Positions 37,691-51,265 of a stretch of DNA of 64,000 nt are shown here, in pieces. Source of the stretch: Spirodela intermedia. Its lineage: Eukaryota > Streptophyta > Magnoliopsida > Alismatales > Araceae. The DNA lies in NCBI GenBank assembly GCA_902729315.2, contig LR746265.1, positions 9,171,392 through 9,235,391 of the forward strand, read 5' to 3'. The translations under genes and the position numbers were made by a program. Under the pieces are notes generated by a model, which was not told where the DNA came from, made no database searches, and was given only the letters and a program-made list of their open reading frames with translations. Position 1 is the first letter of the stretch; every line of letters begins with the position of its first letter.

Positions 37691-38437
37691 CAGTTTCCGA
37701 TGAGCTAATTTGCTCGGTCTTCAGGTACCGACTGGAGACACTCACAGTAGAAGTATTTATTGTATCATCTGGTTTTTATGGCCCGATGCCCATCTGTATC
37801 CGACTCCTCCTGTTCGTGTATATGTTGGTGAAGTGAAGAGCTGACCAAATCAAACCAGTGTTTTAGGTATTATTTCTTGGTAGAAAGTCAGTGTTTGTTT
37901 GTATGGCTTGCATGCTCTCTCTCTATTTGTTCATATTATATGTACACATAATTTTTATGAAACCCTTAGCATGTAGTCATATCAAGCACGAATACGCTCC
38001 TTCCATGCTATTTTGTGCAACGCGATCCGCCGGGGAGCCAATTACTGGCACTAACTAGGAACGGTTTTGCTTGTTTGTTTGGTATTTGTCCCGCGGAGAG
38101 ATGAAAATCCTGGAAGAACACAGGGAAGTGCGCGCCGTCCCACCCGGTGTTGTCTTTCTTGGCTTTCGGACGTTGGTTTACGGCTGATCTATGAGATTAA
38201 AAGCGGCCACAGGGACCGCTTGGGCCCTCGAGGCGGAAGGAAGGTCGTCAGAGCGCATCGTTCCAGTGCGAGATGAACAAGATAGAAGAACCCATAAATC
38301 TCGCCGCCCCAACTACTCGGTTTAATGTCTCACCGAAAGACTAAGACTAGAAACTGTGCCACTCCAGTAGGCGGTGCTGATGGCTTCCACGGCTGCACCA
38401 AATCCCTCCCCGTCCGGCCGTCTAATGTCTCGCCAAG
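37691..38437. other. Convergent intergenic region between CAT9-like and BRX-like genes
   Basis: This holds the two 3' flanks. AT-rich sequence with ATATTATATG and TTTTTATG-type 3'-end elements follows the transporter stop; the second half is more GC-rich. No coding sequence was recognised. Confidence 0.6.
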
Positions 38438-40116
38438 CTAAGCTCCATCGCAAATCAACGTTGAATGTAGGCGCAGGTGTTTCAGAGTGTACTCCCCGTG
38501 CAGTCTCATCTTGTTCTCCTCCCACCAGACCCTCGCCTTCACCTCGCCGAACCTCTCGCAGCTGCGGGCAAATTCCTCACGTTAGACTCGCAGGGATTCT
38601 CTCTTGGGTGAATACTCCAAGGGGCGCGAGCTTTGGCTCACCTGAACAGCACTCGCCGCAGCTCCTTGCCGCCGTCCGGCGAGCATCGGACGATCAGGAA
38701 CACACCCGGCTGATCCTCCACCACCGACTCCACGAGCCGCCCGGGCACCACCACCCGCATCTCCGGCCCCACCCCGGCGGCGCCGGAGGAGGTCGAGGAG
38801 GAGGACGACGACGAGCCGGCGGAGAGGTATTCCGTGTAGCTTCCCGCCGCCCACGGGAAGCTGCCTTCCCTCGCGGATTTGCCCGGGCTCTATATAGAAG
38901 ATTTCAGACGGGGCAGAGGGAGGAAATCCGAGGAAAACCATGTGAAACGGTGAAAACAGTCGGAGTAAAAAATAAAGCAGTCCCGCCCATTCCATATATG
39001 AACACGTTCCACGGCTGAGACATGCCTCCCTAACAGTTGTTCTGCCCTCGTATCCCAAATCTTCAAAGTTAAGTTGCACCACATTTTTTCTTACAACATA
39101 GTTTAACATACATATTTGGGCATGGTTCCTCCCTCTTAAACATCACGGTTGAATCTAAGAACAGGACCCATAATACATTTTTAGCGGGATTACTTAGTTT
39201 GTATCATCATCATCATCATCATCATCATCATGGATGTTTCTACCCTCTTTGTGTCTTCGAATTTTAGTCAAATGTGATCAACGTGAGAGGGGGGGGGGGT
39301 TTACCTCTTGGTCGGGCTGCGAAGACGGAGGATGGACGCAGTAAAGATCCAGGACTTTGTCGCAGTTTTCGTTCCACCATCGGTGGGCTTCTGAGAAGTC
39401 GAACATGTCCTTCCTGTGGAGGGGAATCCAAGTAAAAAAAGATGACTTGACTTGTATAACAGCTATCAGTCACCATCTACAATGTTTTCACACGTCATGG
39501 CGTACTTGGGCTCTCTCTCTCTCTTCCTCCCTCCCTCTCGCTCTCCATAATGTGTGTCCAAGTGAAGTGCACGCGACGAGTATGTGTGAGTGTCTGAGCT
39601 ACGTCGGGCTCTAAAGGAAGAAAGGTAATGGTAGAGAAAGTTGGTGCGGAAGGGGCGGGCGAGACGAACCTGAAGCGTATCTTCTCGATCCGGTTACCCC
39701 CTTGGGGTAGAGAAACTAAGGTTAGGAGGACTCCTCTGTCGACCTCCGCCACCCACTCTTCGTCCTCTTCCTCTCCCCCCTCACTCTCTTGCACAACGCG
39801 ACCTCCTTTTGCACCACCATCGCCCGTCATCATCTGCTGCTTCTTCTTCTTCTCTCTCCTCTTCTTCTTCAACCTCTCTGTCGCCTCCTTCATCACTTCA
39901 ATTGTCGCCGCTGTCTGCGGTGGGCCGTGCTCGTCGTATGGCTCCTCCTTTACCTGATGTCACGCCAAGACGATATTACAGAAACCACAGGCCCATGGAA
40001 GGCATCACACCGTTGAAAAACCTTGAAGGAAGAGAGGACAGAGCGTTTTGGCGTACATGGAACGTGAGGTTCTCCAAGAAGCCCTTGGTGTTCAGACAAG
40101 GAATACACCGGAACAT
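38438..40116 (-). CDS. BREVIS RADIX (BRX)-like protein, short form
   Basis: Five exons join in phase: 40057-40116, 39670-39953, 39305-39413, 38642-38889 and 38438-38561, about 274 residues. Two BRX domains are visible. The first (about 84-140) is split between exons 2 and 3: [20 protein letters not shown], then [20 protein letters not shown]. The second (about 208-260) is split between exons 4 and 5: [16 protein letters not shown], then [18 protein letters not shown] Ser-rich linker lies between them. The first exon begins MFRCIPC, like the N-terminal cysteine motif of BRX proteins that is palmitoylated in Arabidopsis; it is the least certain exon (donor after CAT at 40057, chosen by phase). 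BRX proteins act at the plasma membrane and nucleus in auxin and root growth. This model is shorter than the usual 330-390 residues and lacks the typical early KASGAYRHC block, so an N-terminal exon may be missed or lost. Confidence 0.8.
39203..39231. repeat. (ATC)n microsatellite in BRX-like intron
   Basis: About nine ATC units in the intron between exons 3 and 4 of the BRX-like gene. Confidence 0.95.
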
Positions 40117-40156
40117 CCTCCTCTTACAAGCCGCCTCCTCAGAAACCCTACAAACA

Positions 40157-40191
40157 GAAGAAGAAGAAGAAGAAGAAGAAGAAGAAGAAGA
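40157..40191. repeat. (GAA)n microsatellite upstream of BRX-like gene
   Basis: About 11 GAA units, 40 bases upstream of the predicted start codon, likely in the 5' leader; on the sense strand it reads as TTC repeats. Confidence 0.95.
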
Positions 40192-40938
40192 GGGAGAGAG
40201 AGATAGAGGCCTTGTCAAGAAGAAGAGAAAATCAAGCTGATGGCGTCCTCCATAACACCCTGTCTTCCTTCCTTCTTCCACAGTACAATTAGAAGGTTAG
40301 CTTGGAATTCGAATTTAACGCCGCTTCCCTCGGTTTGTACTTGCCTCTTTTTGAGAATAAACCTCTCCGTCCGGGACAACTCCAAGCCAAATCTGAACGT
40401 TTCTCGCTAATCCTGTGCCTATGAGCCGCCCATGCATGCAGGGAAAGAACAAATCGCATGAACACGCAAAACTTCGTAACAAAAAGGAAACTCTGGTCTG
40501 CTGGGTAGGAATGAGCTTCGGCGGACTACATGGTGTAAACAGTCACATCAGGCAGAAAAGGGCTCACGGAAGCGGATAACGGCTTTATGTTTGGAAACGC
40601 TGTAAGTTAGATTAGGTTTACCATGCTTGAGAAGGGAGCCTTAGTTTTGAAAATGTTATGTCAAATTTGACTCCTAAAACATCCTGTAATTACATAGAAA
40701 TTCATATATTCATCTAGGTTACCTGAAGGGTCCCTACAAAAAATAGCTATGAATCCAAAGAATATGCTCGGCATGTTCTATGAATGTGAACCTACCTGTA
40801 TTAAATTTTTTCAAGTGATGCAGAACAAAAAGAGAGAAGGGGGGGGGGTGTGTATGAGATTAGCAAGGGAGAGGTAAAGAGGGAGAAAATGATGTGTGGG
40901 AGAGGGGGAACAACTGTCTATCCCATCGGAGGGAGGGG

Positions 40939-40981
<43 letters not shown>
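40939..40981. repeat. (GA)n microsatellite
   Basis: About 21 GA units in the BRX-URT1 intergenic region. Confidence 0.96.
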
Positions 40982-40986
<5 letters not shown>

Positions 40987-43900
40987 AACACATGGTTATG
41001 ACGGCAGTTTTGCTGTTGTTTGTTATTTACTACATTAGTACTTATCTCATTATGCAAATCTTCCTACATTTAGGGTGTCTACGAAATGATACTCATCTAA
41101 AGTGCCATTATTGAACATGATAAGCCAATTTTTCATTACTAAAAAAGCTCTTATTTTGTACTAATTTAGTTGATTTTTTCTCACAAGTTTCATCCAAATA
41201 AAATGACGCTCCAAATATTTAGTAAATATGAACGATCTAAAATTTCCAAGTTTTGATTATATGAATACTAAATATATAAATATTTATCCAATATGTTGGT
41301 GAGCAAACATTTCGGATTTATTTCTAATTACCGATTTACTAATAAGAATGATTTGAAATATTATTTGAAGCCAATTGAAGAATTAACATACACTCAATAA
41401 ATTAAAAGATACTAAATAATAATAATTTATAAATATTTTAATTGCATAAGATTAGGAAGTTTCGAACTTATGTATAATATTTACCATTTCATATCTAGAA
41501 TTATGTTATGAGAAAAATATATTGAGGTGAAAAATAATGGATCATACTTGAATGACCATTAATCTTGTCCAAAATATTGGGTGTTGCACAGTTCATTTCA
41601 CAAATTGTTTTTAATAAGATCTTTGGAAAAGTAAACTGCATATGAACCAAGGTAAAAACCAAATAAGTCTAAATCTACCAAAGAAATAAGTAAATATAAG
41701 TGAGCACTTTTTATTTTGACCTTAGGGGTGATGTATTTCTTGATTTCTATGACTTTTTACATATCTAAGTTCTTTTATAGGTATCCACAAGCTTATTCCC
41801 TTTATATGTTGCCTTTATTCTATGTACTTGTCAACAGTATGGTTGTTCTTTCCTTCATAATTTTAAGTGACAAGTCATATAATTTTGTATGAAAATATAA
41901 ATAAATACAATTTAAAGAAAAAATTGCATTGTGTGGTATTTTATGGAATATTTATCAAATGACAGTTTTATGGCTTCTTGCTTCTATTGGAATCTCTTCA
42001 ATGGTTCAAAAATAGTGACATCAAATCAGCTTCTAACTTTTTTAGACAATTTTTTTTGATTCATCAAATCTTCTTTCTTTTTTCATTGATAACTCCTCTA
42101 AATCACCCTCATTGGATAATCAATCATCATCACTTATTTCTTATAAAATATGTTGCTTTTGAGAGCCTTAATGATTTTGATGATGGCAACATGCATAGAA
42201 AGATGGTATCATAATCTTAAAATTACAAAACTCCCTATGATAGGAACATAAATCACATGCGGAAGATAGATATCAGATAGAGGAAAATACCTCAAGGGTA
42301 TGATGGCCATTTCATATTAAAAGTATTGTGGAACATCATGACCCTTAGACATGACTAAATGTATCACAATACTCTCATATCTTTCTAGAATTTATTCAAT
42401 ATTTTTGAGCTATTTTCTCTATAAGATTGTGCCCTCTCTCTAACCAAAAAAAGAGTTGACATGAGTCCAAGAAGAAAAATAGAGAAGTTAAATGCACTGC
42501 TAAACGACAAAAGAAGAAAAATGACAAATTGGAAGTTAGACACAAGAGAGTGATTTAGCTATTGGGAGACCAGTTCTGACTATTTTGTGGCTGCTGAAAA
42601 TCTGAAAAAGTACAAAGATTAGTTAGCATAAAATAAACACTTTACGTAAATATCTGAAATTGGAAAAACCGTTCAACTACAAAATCGACCATTCTATTTT
42701 CAAAATAGATCCTAAAATTTGCTTCTCAATATACACACACATATTTACATATTGGTTGTAATTTTTTTCATAATTACTTTTCCCCTATTAACTTAAATTT
42801 TAAGCCCTTTTTGCTATCATTTCCACGCCTACAAAAGATCTATACAAGTTGGCCAAAGTATAAGGTTTTGTGGGGATAAAAATGAGTTGATTAAATTGAC
42901 ATGTTAGGTAAAAAAATATGTTTTCTCTTGAAATATATATTTTTTTGATGATGATTTTTTTTATTTAAGAATAAATTTATAAAATTCATCATTGTAGAAT
43001 TAACTATTTTAGATGATCTTAATGATTTTATATCGAGAAAAGAGTAAAACTTGATAAAGCTAGGATCAAAGGTAAAAATCACCATTTTGAGCTAGAATCT
43101 GAATTTAATATTCTCGTAAACCCTGAAAATGCCCAAATAAGTTGCATATAATCCAATATATATAATATTTAATGGTAAGAATGAAAGGAAATCTGGGGAT
43201 GCACTAGTTAAGTGAAAAGACAAATTTTGGACCACAATATGATCCTTAGGAAAATAAAGAAAGAAGGTAGATTAGTTAATAACAATTTCTTCAACAGAAA
43301 ACCAGAGTATCAGGCAAGGAATGATGAATTAATCAAAATGAAGGGTGAAAATTTAAAGACCAACAAGAGCAACAAGGTACACCCTCAACAAAAAGCATCA
43401 TAAATGAGAAATCATATGAATCAAGCCTCTAGAAAGCTTAGATCTTAAGTGACAAAGATGGTAACTATTTGTTCTTGTATTTTAAATTATGGTTGATACT
43501 CATGTAGATCTAGAACCTCAATCTAGAGGAGAATAGCTAGTGCTAATTTCATTGGCCCTTAGAGTTGTTCATTTGGAAGAGATGAGTGGGTCTCCTCTGT
43601 TAGTCTCCATAGTCATGAATATAAAAGATGATTTCTAGGTGAAATTTTGAGTCAATTAGAGCTGCTAAATTTAGTGAAGGTGGTCGAAGTCTGTCATTTA
43701 GTATGCATTTCACAAAGGATTTAACGAAACTTATAGATGTGATCCTTTGATAGTGGAGTAGTCAAGGTGATTGAACTAGTATACAATTTCATGAGTGAAA
43801 TACTTAAAATAATATCCTCTAGCTTAGAATAGCCAAAAAAATTCTGCTATCATTGTGTTATCATTGAAATTCTTAAAAAAATCATAAAATCGAGTTCATA

Positions 43901-45685
43901 GGTGCCAAATGTCTCTCAAATAAATAAATAGAGAGAAAGGGAGCAATTTTGAGCTATCAGTCAATGTTCATGAAATGTGCGCACTACCTATTTTAAAAAG
44001 TATGGTAGTTGAAAAGGTTTTATTTACAAGAAGAGATTCCTTGAAACTAACAAGGTAAACATATTTATCTCTATCATAACTATGATCATTGAGTCATTTT
44101 CAAAAGAACTAATGCTTGAGAGATTATTTTATGATAGTAACTAGAGAGGGAGAAAGAGATACTTGAAACTAACAAGGTCAAATTACTTGAAGAATGTTAC
44201 CATAAGTATCTTGACTGAGGATAGTTAAAAAATGTTTTAGATAAGGATATTGGAGAGAGAAAGATAGAGGAGAGGGAGAGAAATTATTCAAACTTACAAA
44301 AGTGTATTTGGAGACCTTTAATATCATTAATTGAGAGAATATGTTCACGTATCACATTTACAAAACTGATTTGGGAGAAACAAATATTCTTTAGAATTGA
44401 GGTCAACATGTCCAAATATGTTTAAAACGTTGATAAATCAGGGGAATCTCCAAATTATTACATTTAAGATTTTTATTAATAATAGAGATATTCTTCAAAA
44501 TCAATAAGGTCAACATTTTTCCAGCACTTTTCAAAAATATTAGATGAAGATTCCTTTCAAAGTATACTATTACAAAAGTTGACAACAAGATGGAGAGATG
44601 CTCTTTATAACTAACATGGTCAATGCATTTTGCAGACTTTTATAAAAATATTAGTCCATGATAATTTGCTAAATATACTGTTTTGATCTTGTCATGGTCA
44701 AAAGTCAAACTACATGTTCTCTAGGTAGCTATTTATTGTGTACATGCAACAAAGACTCTCTCTCTCTCTCTCTTCTTGAGCATATGAAGAGCTAGGGGTA
44801 TGAAAAGGAAACCAGCTTGGGGCCATTAAATCTTAGATATTTTCAGGAAGCTAAAACATGTGAGAATTAAGTAATCTGTTGGAAGGCCAGCCAATGGTGA
44901 GGATACTTATTCTAAAAAATTCAAATAAAAATGAATTTCAATCTTTCATATTTTCTAATTGGGGATCATTTCCAAAGACTCGATGACCAAAAATTCAATT
45001 AATTATTAGTTGTAGAACTACAAGTGCAAACCGTTTGGTGCCATAAACATCAGATTATGGGTCTCTAAGGTTCTACATAATGATAGAGAGGAGTGTTTGT
45101 GTGAATGGGAGAGAGAGAGAGAGGCAGGGGAGAGAGAATTTCATAATATTGTTCAATGATGAGATCTATAAGATAATTTTACGAGAAGATTCTAACAAGC
45201 ATGGTAATCGTTGGTATTTCCTACAATGTAACAGCTTAGTGTTTGATTTAGGAGAGAGGAGTTACGAGACAGATTATTGAAAGCCAATTAATTGGTCAAC
45301 GGGTTGGAGATTCTTCTTGTAAGCATGGTTAATAGGTCTGCTTTCGAAACATAGTGCTGGAGAGGTTGACTTCTGAGAAGCAGACAAAGATGGAAAGAAA
45401 GGTTCTTCGAAAGTAAGAGGCCTGTGTTGTTGGGTTCTCAAGTCTAGCACTTGAAAGGGTGATGAGCCAGAGCCGAGAGAGAGAGAGGAAATCTAATCAA
45501 AGATACATATAGATGCATGCTGTTGAAGATTGTAATCTGATCGTGGGTTAATATCGAAGAGTAGTTGTAGTAGCGAAGAACTGGGAGCCATAACCGTGGA
45601 TATGTTAATAAACCCCTTGTTGCCTCAACTAGTATACTGCTAGCAGCAGGTTGCGCGTACTTTTCCCTTGCCTCAAACCTGCCGC

Positions 45686-48600
45686 ATGGCTGACGGCGGC
45701 GGCGTCGGCGGCGGCGGCGCTGCTGCCCGGGACGCTGGCGTAGCACCTCCATCGTCGTCGCTGCCCGGACTATTAGCGGAGCGGGGGGCAACATCGTCGG
45801 CGCCACAACCAGCCACAGCTCCTAGCGGCGGAGGCCTGGGTGGTGGTCCCGAAGATCCCGCGGCTTCGCCTCCTATGACTGGGGGGGAGTTTCTACTGCA
45901 TCTCCTCCAGGGGCGCACCCAATCCCCGGCCGAACCTCATCATCCGTCGTCGTCGTCGTCGGCATTACCAGGTAGCCGGGACGGAGGAACCCCCCGTGAC
46001 CCAGCAGTCGCCGTGTTCGCGCCTGGCGTTCCCTTCCCTCAGCCACGACCCCCGATCGGCGGCTTTCTCGATTTCTCTGCGGCTCCTGCAAATTCTCATC
46101 CACACGCTCCCCGACCGTGGCCGGGTCATCCAGGTTTACACCAGGCGCCCTGGGCGGCAAACCCTTCGGAATCTAGGCCGCCGCCGCCGCAGCCGCCTGG
46201 TTTTCATCATCATGAACGACACAACTCCCACCGCCATCATTCTTCTTCGCAGGGCACGATCTCTGGGTTCCCCCCGCAATTAGGGTTTCTGGGCGGCCGG
46301 CCCGATCAGAGGGATCTCTACAAGAATCCTGGGCATGTCCAGAATCCGCAGCACCACAGTCCACATCAGCAGTATCAGCAGCAGCCTCGACGAGATGCGC
46401 TTCCCACAGAGGGCTCGCAACTTGTCTTCGGATCTTTTGGGAGTCCCGGCGTTGGTGATCACCCTGGTCGTGATTCCCTTCTCCCCGGCAACAGTACCTC
46501 TTCTCCCTGGGGTGTGGAAGCTCAGCATCGTGCGTTGAACACCCGCTCCACTGCCCACGCCCTCTCAGCCCGTTCTGATCATGAAGGGGACAAAGTAATG
46601 CATAGCAGGCACTCCATCTCCAGCAGCCCTCCCGGGTCTAATCTGATTCACCCGTCACAAGCACATCCCTACCAGTGGAGGGAAACTGGAGGCCGCCTGG
46701 TTCGAGCGTCACAGGCTTTTCCTCATCAGAATTCTGGTAACCTTGAGTCTGGAAGGCCGTTGTATCCCCACAGGGAAGCAAATGATGAGAGAAACAGAGC
46801 GCCGCTGAGTAATGGTGAAAATTTGAGCCGCAATCTGGAGGAGCAAGTAGAGATTCAGAGAGCAGAGGCTCGTGGGCTTTCATATCACGTGGAAGATTTG
46901 CTGTCTAGACACCTGCAGCACGGCCCCCTGCAGCACGGCCCCCTGCTAGATCACCGTGGTCCACCATTGGACACCCATACCCGATCTATTTTTTCCTCAA
47001 ATGCCAATCAACATAAAGAAGACGTGCCCTTCAATGTTGTCTCCACGGCCCATAGGAGAGAACAGCAGATTGGTGATGGAGGAGCAGGGGGTCTTTCGTT
47101 CTCAAAGGACTCTAGCAACGAGAGGGATCTGACATGTGTAGAGCTCGTAGAATCTTTGGTGCTTTCTAATGAAAGCTCTGAGACAAAATTGGCCGTGCAT
47201 GCTTCTCGTGTTAAGGTAAAACCCAAGGATTCTTTTATTATTTTTCATGAATTGTTGAATTTGGTGTCGCTATTAGGTTTCTATTGTGCCTTTGAGACAG
47301 ATCATTTCAAATAGTTTTGAAATTGTAGAGGCCCCATACTTCTTTTATTTACGTTCTTCTAGCATGCTTGCATACTTGTTTTCCTACATTATTTAGTTCA
47401 CGGAACTAAACCCAATCCTCCTAAGTTCATCAAGTTTCATATCTGATGAAGGAAATACATGTGATTCGATCTAGCTAATAACTAGTCTTGTTCACCTGTT
47501 AGAAGCGCGGGTTTGTTTTTTCTTTGGTTCAAATTACAATGCCTCGTGTTCAAGTTTTACCAACATTAAACACCTAAGTTGCATGGAACATCCCTGACAT
47601 GTTCTACCTTTCTACTTCGGTTAAATGCTCAGGAGTACAGGTCCGATTTATCAAGAGGACATCATGTATCAAGCCAGAGAATGAGGAGTCGCCGAAGAGA
47701 GTTGCGAACCCGTCATGATATAACAAGTTTTGCACCTCAGTTTATCTCAATTTATGAGTCTCTTACACCATCAGAAGGGGAGAAGGAGAAGCAGAAACAG
47801 TTGTTACAGTCTTTAGAGAAATTAATTATCAAAGAATGGCCAAACGCTCAACTGCATCTCTATGGATCTTGTGCAAATTCTTTCGGTGCCTCAAGCTGTG
47901 ATATCGATGTTTGCCTCGCAATCAGTGATGGGGAAATTGACAAGTCTAAGATTCTGCTGAGGTTAGCAGAAATTTTGCAGTCAGATAATCTTCAAGATGT
48001 GCAGGTGAATATTGGAGATTCTTTTCTAAATTTCATTGCATGTGCTGCTAGTTGTTGTCTATGCGTATGTATCTAATATTCCCCTGCCTTGTATTGTTTC
48101 TTTAAAGATAGGAATCTACAGATTTCATGCGTGAGGCGGTCTTGCTGACTTTAAAATCATTGTTTAAAAACTAATGCTCTTTCTAGGTAGGAGTAAACTT
48201 TTGTCCTTTCACTGATCCATCAGTTTTGAAGTTGATATCATCTTAAAGATCATTATTTTCTGGATATGAAAAGAACTCTAAAATGGGCACCTCTTTTCGG
48301 GAGAGATTAAGACAGTCGCACGGTAAGGTTGGACCTTACACCCCATAAACACTAGTTTGTCTCCTGTTGGTGCTGTGAAACAGGTTGATATTTAATGAAA
48401 CGTTCTAAACCTGTGGTATGAAGACCACTGAATCCAAAATTTCTTGGAGCATATTTCATGAATAGCTGTTAAGGCATTTTGGAAAGGATTGTGTTTGATA
48501 AATTGTGGTTGAGACATATATATTCGATGAATCATAGTTGATGCTGTCGTGATACACTTTAATGTGGAGATCTGTAAAAGATATCAGTTATAGCATATTT

Positions 48601-50903
48601 ATTGCTTATGTGAGATGTATACTGTTCTTATGTTTTAAGCTAGAACTCTTGATATTTATGGTTTTTGCATAAATTCATGTTAAAAGTTTTCTGGGGGGTT
48701 ATTGGTGAAGTTCTGCAAGAACTGTGGAACTAGGATGTACGTTTCTTGACAGCAGTCCCAGTTTGAATCCACTTTGTACAAGGAAAATAAATCTGATCCT
48801 GAACTTTTCTTAATTTCTGAATGTAAATATAGGAAAAGTTGTGAGAAATGAGGTGAAATGGATGCTGGAAAAAAATAATGAAGAGTGAAATGATGAAAGA
48901 ACATATCGTGGAAAAGAACCTACCAGCATTGGTGTAGGTTAATGGCAGCAGGAAACTGAGACAATGGAAACAATAGCTCTAATTTGCAGTCATGGGGGCT
49001 GGTACCTTCGATGTCCGTTCCTCTGTGAAAAACATAGCAATCATAACACCTTGCAGAAAACGGTGGGAAACTGCCGCATAAGCAGACAGTTCCCTTTTGA
49101 TATCTTCATGCCCGTTTGATTGCTTTCTGTGTCCAAGGTTTTGGAATTTTTCCTGTCTCCCCTGATGTATCATGGATCAGTGAAGAGTGAAACCACTCGA
49201 GTGCCATTCAAGTTGTTTACCTTCTTACAAAGTTGCCATGATCAAAGAAAAGCTTCTCTTTGACATTCTTTTTTCCCCCACAATGAATCAAATTTCTAGT
49301 TTTTTTTCTTAAACAATTTATAGTTATCTCCAATGATGTGCTATTTTGGTTGAACACTTCTTTTTTGCAATGGGAAATTACTCGAAACCTCAGATGCATA
49401 TTCCTCAGTGGCAAAAGTAGCTCCTCTTGCCAGAGCAATATTATGCTTTCTGATCGGAGGATGGCCATTGAGAGATTTATGGGTTGATGATTCTATTGGC
49501 CAGCCGCATAAAACCTCCTTGATGGAGCGCTTTACAACGATTATGTTCAGAGGAGGTGCCTCAGCGCTGACTTTGTTGACATCTCATGCCACTTTGGCTC
49601 TCGGAATTTGTCTGATGCTCGCAGGCACTGACTCGTGCGAGGGTCCCGATAGTGAAGCTGAAGGATCCTGCGACTGGAATCTCCTGCGACATTTGCATAA
49701 ACAACATACTGGCCGTTGTTAACACCAAGCTTCTCAGGAACTATTCTCAAATAGACCACCGGTTACGCCAGCTCGTCATCATCGTCAAGCACTGGGCAAA
49801 GTCTCGTGGAGTCAACGACACGTACCAGGGGACCCTCTCTAGCTACGCGTAAGACAATGCCCGCCAAATCTCTCACGACAGTCGTCAGGCAGGCGGCAGG
49901 TGTATCTTGACTTCAATTTTTGTTCTATTTTTTTTCAACCCTCCCGCCCCCGCAGGTATGTGCTGATGTGCATCCACTTTCTGCAACTGCGTAGACCTGC
50001 CATTCTTCCCTGCTTGCAGGTTTGTGGGTTTTCCCTGTTGTTTAAATATCATGATAGGTTGAGAATGAATGCAGATCTTAGTGAACCAATTACCCTTCTT
50101 TTTTAGTTTCTCAAATGTTTTTGAAAGGTAGACTTTGGAAATATCTGGTCAAAACCAGTGGCTTTACGCATTTGGTCGAAAAAACCCAGTCCAGATCTTC
50201 AAGACTCTCAAATTTTCTTCTGCTGAAGTATTCAATTGTTTTGCGTCCTGTTAAAAATCTGACTCATTTGGTCAGAGCCCGCTCCAGATCGTCAAAATCC
50301 TTTGTACTTGTCCTGATGAGACATTGAATTCCCCACGGCCACGCCCTGTTGACTTCATCTTGCTCCTCCTGCTCCTCGCCAGGAGATGCAACCGACGTAC
50401 ATGGTGACGGTGGATGGCATCGAATGTGCCTTCTTTGACCAAGTTCAGAAGCTTCAGCACTTCGGGTCCGTGAACAGGGAGAGCATCGCAGAGTTGCTCT
50501 GGGCATTTTTCAGCTACTGGGCATACCATCATGACTACGCCAACGACGTCATATCCGTGCGGACGGGGGGCATCATCAGGTCAGACGTGGATCTTGGTCG
50601 TTCTTCTACCTTCCTTGAATTCTTAATTTCTTTCACTTATTTATTCCATCTCTCTCTCTCTCTCTCTCTTCCTGCAGCAAGCAATCCAAGGACTGGACGA
50701 GGCGGATAGGGAACGACCGGCACTTGATCTGTATAGAGGACCCTTTTGAACTCTCCCACGATCTCGGGCGTGTGGTCGACAAGTTCACCATTAAAATCCT
50801 GAGGGAGGAGTTCGAGCGGGCTGCTGAGATCATGCAGTACGATCCCAACCCTTCGGTTCGGCTATTCGAGCCGTATGTCCGGCCGTCCCCCGAGCATAGC
50901 TGA
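45686..50903 (+). CDS. URT1: UTP:RNA uridylyltransferase, URT1-type
   Basis: Six exons join in phase: 45686-47215, 47633-48004, 49625-49848, 49956-50019, 50383-50579 and 50678-50903, about 870 residues. Exon 1 encodes a 510-residue low-complexity region rich in Gly, Pro, Ser, His and Gln, with [11 protein letters not shown] early on. The nucleotidyltransferase core begins in exon 2: [20 protein letters not shown] gives the GS motif (588-589) and the first two catalytic Asp (600, 602), and the third lies in [10 protein letters not shown] (656). Exons 3-6 continue [18 protein letters not shown] and [14 protein letters not shown], then the PAP-associated region with [18 protein letters not shown] and [22 protein letters not shown]1 adds uridines to deadenylated mRNAs, repairing short tails and guiding decay in the cytoplasm and P-bodies. 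The ATG at 45686 is the first in the frame. Arabidopsis URT1 is about 760 residues; the excess is in the disordered N-terminus. The HESO1 class is less likely because it lacks this N-terminal region. Confidence 0.95.
50650..50670 (+). repeat. (CT)n tract acting as polypyrimidine tract of last URT1 intron
   Basis: About 10 CT units run directly into TTCCTGCAG, the acceptor of the last URT1 exon at 50678, so the microsatellite forms the polypyrimidine tract. Confidence 0.85.
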
Positions 50904-51227
50904 GCTCTCTGAGCTTTAACCCCCTCCTCCCCCCTTCCTTCACTATTTATTAAATGTATGCCTGTAAATCCAGTCTTGGTCTTATTTATCATCATTAAAA
51001 AATATGACCATATTTCTCAACTGACGAAATCGATCAATATATAAGATTGCTATTTACTTTTTGTGGTAATTTTCCTCTTTTCGTTTAAGATGTATGTTTA
51101 TCTGGGTATTTATTGACGAACATGCACAGGTTGCTCTGTTCATGAGCAACCCTGACTTTATATTTAGAAATTCAGGGTGTCCATCTTCTTTGTCATATAG
51201 GTGTTCTATGCTAATCTCATGTGTACC

Positions 51228-51265
<38 letters not shown>

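Larger units (their letters stand above)
40117..45685. other. Divergent intergenic region between BRX-like and URT1 genes
   Basis: The first 300 bases are the BRX-like leader/promoter, with a GAA tract (40157-40191) and a telo-box-like AAACCCTA near 40144. A GA tract lies at 40939-40981. From 41,000 to 45,000 the DNA is AT-rich with stop codons in every frame and no domain I recognise. The last 600 bases, with a GA tract at 45474-45487, should carry the URT1 promoter and leader. Confidence 0.6.

Noticed and set aside
45668-45685. Extending URT1 upstream to a TTG start
   Set aside because: Plant nuclear genes start at ATG; the first in-frame ATG is at 45686.
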